NCBI GenBank assembly: GCA_011330835.1
Contig: DRPO01000400.1
Coordinates: 1 to 9,332, forward strand
Direction of reading: 5' to 3'
Origin: Gammaproteobacteria bacterium
Lineage (GTDB): Bacteria; Pseudomonadota; Gammaproteobacteria; UWMA-0217
DNA length: 9,332 bases
A program made the position numbers and the translations under genes. Under the pieces are notes generated by a model that saw nothing but the letters and a program-made list of their open reading frames with translations, did not search any database and was not told where the DNA came from. This document shows, in pieces, positions 1-6,151 of the stretch. The stretch's first letter is position 1; each line of letters opens with the position of its first letter.

Positions 1-192
1 AACCCTGGATTCCCGCCTTCGCGGGAATGACGGGGGCGAGATTCGTCATTCCGGGCCGAGGAACGAGGACCCGGAATCCAGACCCCGAACCCTGGATTCC
101 CGCCTTCGCGGGAATGACGGAAGCAAGGCTCGTCATTCCGGGCTGAGTGGAGCGAAGACCCGGAATCCAGACCCCGAACTCTGGGATTCCGC
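1..192. repeat. Tandem palindromic intergenic repeat, about 2.2 units
   Basis: Two near-identical units begin at 1 and 88 and a third, diverged one begins at about 177, giving a period of about 87-89 bases. Each unit has a compact hairpin (ATTCCCGC, loop CTTC or similar, GCGGGAAT) followed by a looser palindrome that opens with CGTCATTCCGGG and closes with CCCGGAATCCAG. Units of this shape are common REP-like intergenic elements in proteobacteria. The array is cut by the left edge, so the copy number is unknown. I see no coding potential here. It lies upstream of the fadL promoter region and may end transcription from a gene off the left edge. Confidence 0.85.
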
Positions 193-339
193 TTTTGTCG
201 GAGGAATACCGACGCTCCGAAGTTGACAACAATGCGGCCCATGTCACCCTGTTCTATACTGTTATTCAACATGACCGAAAGGCTCACGCCCAAATTCCAA
301 AAATCCTGGTCGTTACCGACCCCCCATCAGGAGACAGCA
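193..339 (+). promoter_or_regulatory. fadL leader with tentative promoter and SD
   Basis: This is the non-coding stretch between the repeats and fadL. A consensus -35 hexamer TTGACA lies at 223-228, but no -10 sits 16-18 bases after it. A good -10-like TATACT is at 255-260, 26 bases from TTGACA, which is too far for an ordinary sigma-70 pair. The true promoter is therefore unclear. Further down, GGTCG-TTAC-CGACC (308-321) forms a short hairpin just before the Shine-Dalgarno sequence AGGAGA (329-334), which is 5 bases from the ATG at 340. That SD decides the fadL start. Confidence 0.3.
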
Positions 340-1755
340 ATGAAGCTCATCAAAGCCGCTCTTTTGCCATCCGCGATTCTGTTTTCCATCGCCAGCCAGC
401 AAGCCGCCGCATCCGGATTCGCCATTGCCGAAAATTCAGCCTCGGGGATGGGCAACGCTTTCGCCGGCATCGCGGCCGCGGCCACCGACGCCTCGACGGC
501 CTGGTTCAATCCGGCGGGACTCCCTTTCCTGTCCGGCTCCCAACTGGTCGTCGCCGCCCATGTCATCTCGCCAACGGCCGAGTTCAGCGATCGCGGATCA
601 TGGGTCAATCCGGCGCTGACGCCGGACACCACGACCGGAGCGCCAAAAGTCACGCCAGGATCGCTGACCGGATCGAATGACGATGGCGGCGAAACCGCTT
701 TCGTGCCCAATCTCTACTACAACCGGGCGCTCAATGACAAAACCTGGTTCGGCCTGGCGATCAATGCGCCTTTCGGTTTGCGAACGGATTACAATCCTGG
801 CTGGGTGGGTCGCTATCATGCCTTAACCTCCGACGTGAAAACGGTCAACATCAACCCGTCACTGGCGTGGAAGGTCAATGACCAGTTCACGTTCGGCGTT
901 GGCGTCAGCGCCCAGTACATCAACGTCGAGCTGAGCAGCGCGATCGATTCAACGGCTGTCTGCCTTTCCCTGGCCGCGCAGAACCCCTTGCTGCTGAGCG
1001 CCTGCACCGCCGCCGGTCTCGGGCCGGGAACGGCGGGCAACGCCGCCAATGACAGCCGGTTTGACATCAAGAACGCCGACGATTGGTCTTTTGGCTTCAA
1101 TTTCGGACTGATGTTCAAGGCCTCCGACGCCACCCGCATCGGTTTTGCCTACCGCTCCAAAATCAAGCAGGAACCGGAGTCAACCGGCGACTTTACCCGC
1201 GGCGCCGCGCTCGACGCGGTGCTGACCGGAGCCAATATTCCCTTCCTGGTGGACACTCCCGCCAAGGCCACCGCCAATCTACCGGCTTCCGCCTCCCTGT
1301 CGCTGTCCCATCAACTCAACAACCAGTTGCAATTGCTGGCCGACATCACCTGGACCGGCTGGAGCAGCTTCGAGGAGCTGCGCATCAAGTTCGACAATCC
1401 CCTGCAACCGGATGCGTTCACCGACGAAAGCTGGGATGACGTTTTCCGCTACTCGATTGGCGCGAATTACCAACTGGACGACACCTGGGTCTTGCGCGGC
1501 GGACTGGCCCTCGATCAGGAAGCCATTCCCGACCCCCAACATCGAACGCCCCGGGTTCCCGGCAATGACCGCACCTGGGTTTCGGTCGGGGTCGGCTATA
1601 AAGTCAGTAACCGGGTCAATCTCGACGCAGGCTATTCACACCTGTTCGTCGATGACACGCCGATCGATCACACCAGCGACAACGGCTACGCCTTGCGAGG
1701 CGTTTACAAGGCCGACGTCGATATCCTCAGCGGTCAACTCACCTGGAAATTCTAA
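340..1755 (+). CDS. fadL: FadL-family outer-membrane long-chain fatty acid / hydrophobic transporter
   Basis: This 471-residue protein belongs to the FadL (OmpP1/Toluene_X) family of 14-stranded outer-membrane barrels, which move long-chain fatty acids and other hydrophobic compounds through a lateral opening. A signal peptide is clear, with cleavage expected after AAA at residues 22-24. The mature protein starts SGFAIAENSASGMGNAFAG, the typical family hatch start, and the NPAGL motif follows at 57-61. The chain ends in Trp-Lys-Phe, and a C-terminal Phe is the usual barrel-assembly signal. The start at 340 is chosen because AGGAGA sits 5 bases upstream and a signal peptide follows at once; an in-frame ATG at 223 would add 39 residues ahead of the signal peptide. 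A lipase lipoprotein gene starts 12 bases downstream, so the pair is almost certainly co-transcribed and the substrate is probably fatty acid from lipid hydrolysis. Aromatic hydrocarbons remain possible, since FadL relatives such as TodX and XylN carry those. Confidence 0.93.
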   Translation: MKLIKAALLPSAILFSIASQQAAASGFAIAENSASGMGNAFAGIAAAATDASTAWFNPAGLPFLSGSQLVVAAHVISPTAEFSDRGSWVNPALTPDTTTGAPKVTPGSLTGSNDDGGETAFVPNLYYNRALNDKTWFGLAINAPFGLRTDYNPGWVGRYHALTSDVKTVNINPSLAWKVNDQFTFGVGVSAQYINVELSSAIDSTAVCLSLAAQNPLLLSACTAAGLGPGTAGNAANDSRFDIKNADDWSFGFNFGLMFKASDATRIGFAYRSKIKQEPESTGDFTRGAALDAVLTGANIPFLVDTPAKATANLPASASLSLSHQLNNQLQLLADITWTGWSSFEELRIKFDNPLQPDAFTDESWDDVFRYSIGANYQLDDTWVLRGGLALDQEAIPDPQHRTPRVPGNDRTWVSVGVGYKVSNRVNLDAGYSHLFVDDTPIDHTSDNGYALRGVYKADVDILSGQLTWKF

Positions 1756-1767
1756 GCGGAGCCACTC

Positions 1768-3858
1768 ATGAGAAAATTCACATCCCTTTCATTGGCCGGC
1801 TGCCTGCTGGGCGGCGCTCTGTTTCTGGACGGCTGCACCGACTCAACCCATTACGATTTCGACGCCAGCGCGCAAACCGCTCAGGAAGACCTCGCGAAGA
1901 AAAGCGTCGCCGCGATTTTCGATCCCGCGAACGGCAAGATTCCGGCAACCAACAACCTGCTGTTCGCCGGCTCCACCGATGGCACGTTGAACATCCCGAC
2001 CGTCTCCAGCGACTCGACAGGCGCCCAGTTGCTCAAGACCGCGCTCAACACCCTGGACGGCTTTTCCACCGTGAACCCGATCATCACGGACTTCGGCGAC
2101 GCGCTCGACCCGGCCTCCATCAAGGCCGGCGACTCGGTTCATGTCTACGAACTGGGCAGGGACGCCGACGGCAACGCCACCGTCGCCAGCGAGGTCACCA
2201 GCCTGGCGGGCGCGGTGACCGGCGACAACAACGACAAGCTCGTTCTGATCCCCACGGTTCCCTTGAAGGGCGGGACCAATTACGCGGTCATCATCACCAA
2301 CAAGGTCAAAACCGCCGCCGGTTATCCTGTCGTCGCCTCCCAGACCTATACCGCCTCCAAGGGGACGGCGTCCCTGGTCGGCAGCGAATTCGAGGCGCTG
2401 GAGCCGATTCGCCTGGTCACCAATGAAAACGAAAAGCTGGCGGCCAGTCAGGGCGTAAAGCCTTCCGACGTTGTTCTAAGCTGGCAATTCAAGACGCAAA
2501 CCATCGGCGCGGTGCTGCAAACACTGCACGACAGCGCCCAGGCCTCGCCGCTGGTGGTCGCGCCAGCCGTTGATGCAAGCAGCGGAACGCCAGTGCAACT
2601 CACCACCAAGAACTTTCTGGATCCGACCGGTCAGAACCCCGCCATCGTCGGCAAGGCCAACGTGTATATCGGCGCACTGACCGTACCGTATTATCTCAAC
2701 ACCGGCGCCGGCGCCACGACAGGCTTTATCAGCACAGGCTCCGGCACCCCCCTCTCGCCCGCCGACAACACGCCCGTCAAAAAATCGGATGTTACGATAC
2801 CCGTGCTGATGACCGTCCCGAACGCCGCGTCCAAAGGCGGCGGCGCGGCGCCTGAAGGCGGCTTCCCGGTCGTCATCTTCCAGCATGGCATCACCGCCAA
2901 CCGCACCTCGCTGCTGCCCATCGCGGACGCGCTCGCGGACGCCGGTTTTGTCGGCGTCGCCATCGACCTGGCGTTGCATGGCGTCGACCCCAACGGCGAC
3001 GCGGCCGCCATTCACGCCAGCAACACCCCGTTCGACGAAACCGAGCTAACCTTCGATCTCGACCTGGTCAACAACCAGACGGGCGCGCCTGGTCCGGACG
3101 GACTGGCGGATCCTTCCGGCCAGTTCTTTATCAATCTCACCAGCCTGCCAACCTCAAGAGACAACATCCGCCAGTCGGTATCCGACCTGTTCGTGCTGCG
3201 CAAAAGCCTCGGCGGCATCGCATCCGGCCTCCCCGACGTCCCCGCGCCGGCGCTGAACGCCGACAATGTCCGTTTCATCGGTCATTCACTGGGCGGCATC
3301 GTTGGCGCGGTTTTCCTCGCCTTTCAGGATGATGTGGGCGCCGCCACGCTCGGCATGCCCGGCGGCGGGATCGCCCAGTTGCTGAACAACTCGCCGACAT
3401 TCGGACCACGCATCGCGGCCGGACTGGCGGCCAACGGCATCGACAAGGGCACCCCGGAATTCGACGCCTTCATGGCCACCGCGCAATGGATCATCGACCC
3501 GGCCGACCCGATCAACCATGCCGCCGTCGCGGGCGCCAAGCACAAGATCCACATGATCGAAGTGGTCGGCGGCAACAGCAACCCGCCCGACCAGGTCATT
3601 CCCAACAGCGTCGCCACCGCGCCGCTTTCCGGCACCGAACCGCTGGCGCGCGTCATGGGGCTGTCGCCAGTTGCGCCGCCCGGGGCCAGCAATGGCGGAC
3701 TGGTCCGATTCAACGCCGGCAATCACAGTTCGATCCTGATACCGACAGCCGACACGCTCGACGTCACCGTCGAAATGCAGACCGAGACCGCTGCGTTTCT
3801 CGCCACCAATGGCGCGAACCTGCCCATCGCCAATGGCGACGTTATCCAATCGCCCTGA
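1768..3858 (+). CDS. volA: VolA/Pla-1-type surface lipoprotein lipase (lysophospholipase-like)
   Basis: This 696-residue protein is an exported alpha/beta hydrolase resembling the bacterial virulence-factor lipase family (Pla-1/cef, VolA). The N-terminus is a lipoprotein signal with Cys23 in FLDGC; residue +2 is Thr rather than Asp, which fits outer-membrane sorting. From about residue 50 the sequence FDPANGKIPATNNLLF followed by DGTLNIP matches the N-terminal domain of these lipases. The hydrolase core has the oxyanion-type His-Gly at 373-374 (VVIFQHGI) and the nucleophile Ser507 in GHSLGG. Asp608 (NPPDQVIP) and His653 (AGNHSS) are likely acid and base; I assign these two by position and context only. 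VolA of Vibrio cholerae is a surface lysophospholipase encoded next to fadL and feeds it fatty acids. Here the gene follows fadL by 12 bases with a GGAG SD in the gap, so the same partnership is likely. The true substrate (lysophospholipid, triglyceride or polyester) cannot be read from the sequence. Confidence 0.85.
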   Translation: MRKFTSLSLAGCLLGGALFLDGCTDSTHYDFDASAQTAQEDLAKKSVAAIFDPANGKIPATNNLLFAGSTDGTLNIPTVSSDSTGAQLLKTALNTLDGFSTVNPIITDFGDALDPASIKAGDSVHVYELGRDADGNATVASEVTSLAGAVTGDNNDKLVLIPTVPLKGGTNYAVIITNKVKTAAGYPVVASQTYTASKGTASLVGSEFEALEPIRLVTNENEKLAASQGVKPSDVVLSWQFKTQTIGAVLQTLHDSAQASPLVVAPAVDASSGTPVQLTTKNFLDPTGQNPAIVGKANVYIGALTVPYYLNTGAGATTGFISTGSGTPLSPADNTPVKKSDVTIPVLMTVPNAASKGGGAAPEGGFPVVIFQHGITANRTSLLPIADALADAGFVGVAIDLALHGVDPNGDAAAIHASNTPFDETELTFDLDLVNNQTGAPGPDGLADPSGQFFINLTSLPTSRDNIRQSVSDLFVLRKSLGGIASGLPDVPAPALNADNVRFIGHSLGGIVGAVFLAFQDDVGAATLGMPGGGIAQLLNNSPTFGPRIAAGLAANGIDKGTPEFDAFMATAQWIIDPADPINHAAVAGAKHKIHMIEVVGGNSNPPDQVIPNSVATAPLSGTEPLARVMGLSPVAPPGASNGGLVRFNAGNHSSILIPTADTLDVTVEMQTETAAFLATNGANLPIANGDVIQSP

Positions 3859-3917
3859 CCGACAACCACCCGGCTTGTTCACGCACCGTGAAAAAGCCGG
3901 ACTACCGCGAAACAGAG

Positions 3918-4487
3918 ATGGTTAAAAATACACTTTTACTGTTGATCGGGCTGTTGTTAATCCCTGCGGCCCAGGCAACGACGATCGGCGGCGTCAACCT
4001 CTCCGACTCGGTCACCGTTGACAACCACGAACTACGGCTCAACGGCGCCGGCATCCGGAAAAAGTTTTTCCTGAAACTCTATGTCGCCAGCCTCTATCTC
4101 GGCCAGGCAAGCCATGACGCCCGCGAAATCGTTTCCGCGGATTCGCCCATGGCCATCCAGCTCGACATCACCTCCGGAATGATTACGCCGAAAAGAATGG
4201 AAAAAGCCACCATCGAAGGCTTTTCCGCCGCGACGGGCGGCAAACTCGAACCCATTGCCGAGCGCATCGACCAGTTTCTCGATGTCTTTCGCGCGGGCGT
4301 GGAAACCGGCGACCGCTTCCTGTTGGCCTATCTCCCTGGAACCGGCGTTGTCGTCAGCAAGAACGGCAAGACCCAGACAACGATCGAGGGGCTGGATTTC
4401 AAGAAGGCGCTGTTTGGCATCTGGCTGTCGGAGAAGCCCGTGCAAAAAGACCTCAAGAAGGCCATGCTGGGAAATCCGGACAGGTAA
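3918..4487 (+). CDS. Exported chalcone-isomerase-like (CHI-fold) protein
   Basis: This 189-residue protein has a short hydrophobic signal peptide with cleavage expected after AQA at 18-20, so it is probably periplasmic. The mature part shows the marks of the bacterial chalcone-isomerase-like family: LNGAGIRKKFFLKLYVASLY (41-60), a central helix region rich in charged residues, and GLDFKKALFGIWLSEKPV (158-175) followed by a leucine-rich end (DLKKAMLG). Most bacterial members have no proven enzyme activity, and some plant CHI-fold proteins bind fatty acids. It lies 59 bases after the lipase gene with no clear terminator between, so it is likely the third gene of the fadL operon. Carrying or binding fatty acids in the periplasm is my inference from this context. 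The ATG at 3918 is preferred because the signal peptide follows directly; a GTG at 3888 is in frame, and the SD before either is weak. Family confidence is high, function confidence low. Confidence 0.8.
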   Translation: MVKNTLLLLIGLLLIPAAQATTIGGVNLSDSVTVDNHELRLNGAGIRKKFFLKLYVASLYLGQASHDAREIVSADSPMAIQLDITSGMITPKRMEKATIEGFSAATGGKLEPIAERIDQFLDVFRAGVETGDRFLLAYLPGTGVVVSKNGKTQTTIEGLDFKKALFGIWLSEKPVQKDLKKAMLGNPDR

Positions 4488-4510
4488 CCCCCCCATCCTC
4501 CAGGAATCTC

Positions 4511-4602
4511 CGCCCGGGAGCGCCGGCGTCTCGCCGGCAAGCGCCGTGGCCCCATGAAATTCCCTGACGCCCTTGCCGGCAGGATGCCGGCGCTCCCGGG
4601 CG
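4511..4602. repeat. REP-type inverted repeat, likely terminator of the fadL operon
   Basis: Two 31-base arms (4511-4541 and 4572-4602) are inverted copies matching at 28 of 31 positions. The outer 17 bases (CGCCCGGGAGCGCCGGC) and the inner 9 (GCCGGCAAG) pair perfectly. Each arm also holds its own GCCGGC...GCCGGC hairpin, as in paired REP elements. The spacer is 30 bases. It starts 24 bases after the stop of the CHI-like gene and is followed by a weak T-rich run (GTCTTTAT). It can fold into a very stable hairpin in the transcript, so termination or 3'-end protection is likely. The type is distinct from the repeats at the left edge. Confidence 0.85.
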
Positions 4603-4643
4603 TCTTTATCATGGCGCTTGCCGAACGTCGCGACTCGCCATCA

Positions 4644-4672
4644 TTGCCTGACATTTGATGATGTGACATACT
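4644..4672 (+). promoter_or_regulatory. Candidate sigma-70 promoter for the Whirly-like gene
   Basis: TTGCCT (4644-4649) and CATACT (4667-4672) are separated by exactly 17 bases and each matches the sigma-70 consensus at 4 of 6 positions. This puts transcription start near 4679-4681, giving a leader of about 145 bases before the ATG at 4826. The promoter lies after the REP-type terminator, which fits an independent transcript. It is a prediction from motif and spacing only. Confidence 0.45.
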
Positions 4673-4690
4673 TGGCGGGTACAACACCTA

Positions 4691-4811
4691 CCGCCGCGAA
4701 CTTTCAGAAGAACCACAGTTTCTTGCGGCGGCATTCGTAGAATAATATCGGGTTCCACAGCTACCGGGGCTGAACCTTTCAGGTTCATCGGATGTCTGCG
4801 GCCCGCGAATG
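4691..4811 (+). promoter_or_regulatory. Foldable 5' leader with nested stems reaching the SD
   Basis: The leader can form two adjacent domains. Domain 1 pairs CCGCCGC (4691-4697) with GCGGCGG (4725-4731), with an inner AAGAA/TTCTT helix (4708-4712 with 4720-4724). Domain 2 begins at the next base. CATTCG (4732-4737) pairs with CGAATG (4806-4811), then CGGG (4749-4752) with CCCG (4802-4805), contiguous on the 3' side. Inside are CCG (4764-4766) with CGG (4789-4791) and a hairpin TGAACCT-TTC-AGGTTCA (4771-4787). The last paired base of domain 2 is the first base of the only plausible SD (GAGG, 4811-4814), so folding could affect translation. I do not recognise it as a known riboswitch class. 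The pairings were found by eye without energy calculation. Confidence 0.45.
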
Positions 4812-4825
4812 AGGAAACAAACCCA

Positions 4826-5518
4826 ATGCACCCTTTCAAAGCCGTATCGTATCAACGACAACAGCGGAACGAGAACCGTCAATTCAAGAAACGCAATGGC
4901 AATGGCCACGCTTCAGGCGACTCCCGGCCCAACCAGAATCGCTATCGAAAGGATCCGAGAATCAATTACCATGTCTATGGCAAAGGCTCCGCCATCGAGT
5001 TTTTTTGCGACGAAACCAAAAAACAGCACATCAAGACCATCTCGATCAACGCCGCCTCCGCGCGCAAGGATATTGACAAGGGATACGACTGGGAAAACAA
5101 GACTTTTCTCCAGTTGCCCCGCAACGAACTGCTCAAAGTGACCGCTGTGCTGCTCGGGCTGTCCGAACACTGTGAGTTCAGGCAAAACAGCACCCATACC
5201 TCGAAAAGCTACAAGGTCGAATTCCAGGGCTCGAAAGTCTTTTTCATGGTCATGGAACGGGGCAAGGCGATCCGCGCGGTCGGTCTGTCTCCCGAAGACA
5301 CCTACCAGGTCGCCACGCTGTTCTTGAGGCAACTCAAGGAAAATTCGCCCTGGATGACCGTTGATGAAATTATCCAGATGATCGAAATAACCATCGTTAA
5401 CATGGGACAGGCCCCGTCCGTGGAACTGGACGAAAAATACGAAAATCCGGTGGATATTCTGGACGACTCCATTCCCGAAGAAGAGCTGTTGGAAAAAGAG
5501 CCGAATTTCAATTTCTGA
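4826..5518 (+). CDS. Whirly-domain-like single-stranded nucleic-acid-binding protein (putative)
   Basis: This 230-residue cytosolic protein has no signal peptide or membrane segment and has three zones. Residues 1-44 are basic and rich in Arg, Lys, Gln and Asn. Residues 48-175 form a domain, and 195-230 are strongly acidic (EEELLEKE). The domain resembles the Whirly fold of plant WHY proteins, compared from memory. VYGKGSAIEF (50-59) matches the plant VYKGKAALSV region. GYDWENKTFLQLPRNELL (86-103) matches the YDW-x2-K-x-x-F-x-L-S-x2-E segment. GLSEHCEF (111-118) matches G-x3-SCEFF. A strand-rich stretch and a helix (157-172) follow, giving the expected repeated strands-then-helix order. Whirly proteins bind single-stranded DNA, and the trypanosome MRP relatives bind guide RNA. 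The cellular role here is unknown. Base composition is more AT-rich than in neighbouring genes. The ATG at 4826 has GAGG 11 bases upstream. The gene stands alone and converges with grxD. Confidence 0.7.
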   Translation: MHPFKAVSYQRQQRNENRQFKKRNGNGHASGDSRPNQNRYRKDPRINYHVYGKGSAIEFFCDETKKQHIKTISINAASARKDIDKGYDWENKTFLQLPRNELLKVTAVLLGLSEHCEFRQNSTHTSKSYKVEFQGSKVFFMVMERGKAIRAVGLSPEDTYQVATLFLRQLKENSPWMTVDEIIQMIEITIVNMGQAPSVELDEKYENPVDILDDSIPEEELLEKEPNFNF

Positions 5519-5600
5519 TTCGCGCGCACGGCCAAGACCAAGGCGGCGCGCCGGAACGGGGTATTGGGAGAGCCTTCTTCTCAAGTGACCGGAAGTCTGT

Positions 5601-5704
5601 GGATCCCGGCGTTCGCCGGGACGACACCCCCAATAAACGGGATGACGACCCCAACGCGGGATGACGACACCCAAAAGCGGTCATCCCGGCGAACGCCGGG
5701 ATCC
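5601..5704. repeat. Paired REP hairpins in inverted orientation, between convergent genes
   Basis: Arms at 5601-5624 and 5681-5704 are inverted copies with one mismatch in 24 bases. Each arm is itself a hairpin, CCCGGCG-TT-CGCCGGG (or AA in the other arm). The 56-base spacer holds two short direct copies of CGGGATGACGAC (at 5638-5649 and 5657-5668). The outline GGATCCCGGCG...CGCCGGGAYGAC resembles the hairpin at the left edge of the window, so the two are probably subfamilies of one repeat class. It fills most of the 249-base gap between the convergent Whirly-like gene and grxD and could end transcription from both sides. I see no gene in 5519-5767. Confidence 0.85.
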
Positions 5705-5767
5705 AGTCATCCGCCAGGCGCTCGCGTCAAGCTCGGGGCATTTCCACGACGTCCGGCGATCGGCCCG

Positions 5768-6094
5768 TCAGCCCTTGGCCTTGCCCGCCGCTTCCTGCAT
5801 CATTTTCGTCAACTCACCCTTTTCGTGCATCTCCATGGCGATGTCGTGTCCGCCGATCAGTTCGCCATTGATGTAGATTTGCGGGAACGTGGGCCAGTCC
5901 GCGTAGCGCGGCAGGTTCTGGAAGATTTCCGGGTCGGCCAACACGTTGACGTAGGCGAATTCGACGCCCGCTTCCTTCATCGCTTCGGCGGTGCGCGCCG
6001 AGAACCCGCATTGGGGCAGTTGGGGTGTGCCCTTCATGTAGATGATGATGGGATTGGATTCAACCTGTTCTTTGATGCGATCTAGAACATCCAT
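5768..6094 (-). CDS. grxD: Monothiol glutaredoxin, CGFS type (Grx4)
   Basis: This 108-residue cytosolic protein is a single-domain monothiol glutaredoxin, which binds a [2Fe-2S] cluster with glutathione and helps in iron-sulfur cluster transfer and iron homeostasis. The signature CGFS is at 29-32, with Lys21 and KGTPQLPQ before it as usual. WPTFPQIYINGELIGG (67-82) carries the cis-Pro and glutathione-binding segment, and HD follows at 83-84. Length is normal for the family. The ATG at 6094 is chosen because AGGAG lies 6 bases upstream and MDVLDRIKEQ is a typical family start; a start 10 codons earlier would precede the SD. It lies 53 bases after the stop of the amidotransferase gene on the same strand, so read-through is possible, but a promoter of its own may exist. 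Confidence 0.96.
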   Translation of the reverse strand: MDVLDRIKEQVESNPIIIYMKGTPQLPQCGFSARTAEAMKEAGVEFAYVNVLADPEIFQNLPRYADWPTFPQIYINGELIGGHDIAMEMHEKGELTKMMQEAAGKAKG

Positions 6095-6122
6095 AAATTT
6101 CTCCTGAAATCGGTAAAGGGGC

Positions 6123-6151
6123 ACTGTCCGGAAATATCAACGCAGTGTCAA
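6123..6151 (-). promoter_or_regulatory. Candidate grxD promoter overlapping the amidotransferase stop
   Basis: On the minus strand a perfect TTGACA (6151-6146) is followed after 17 bases by GACAGT (6128-6123), which matches only 3 of 6 consensus -10 bases. The -35 hexamer overlaps the TGA stop of the upstream gene (6150-6148). Transcription would start near 6116, giving a leader of about 22 bases that includes the SD AGGAG. The weak -10 keeps this tentative. Confidence 0.3.

Noticed and set aside
1..192. CRISPR array
   Set aside because: The units are continuous tandem palindromic repeats of about 88 bases, without unique spacers of constant length.
223..339. In-frame extension of the FadL reading frame to an ATG at 223
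   Set aside because: It would place 39 residues before a clear signal peptide, and the strong SD lies just before 340.
3286..3882. Long minus-strand open frame opposite the lipase gene
   Set aside because: It lies antisense to the catalytic part of the lipase and has no recognisable domain or SD.
3859..3917. Terminator between the lipase and CHI-like genes
   Set aside because: No stable hairpin followed by a T-run is visible in these 59 bases, so I keep the three genes as one likely operon.
4679..4825. Glycine riboswitch or tmRNA-like fragment, from TTTCAGGTT..GGATGTCTG and GGGGCTGA
   Set aside because: Only short matches exist. The conserved glycine aptamer core and the tRNA-like halves of tmRNA are absent.
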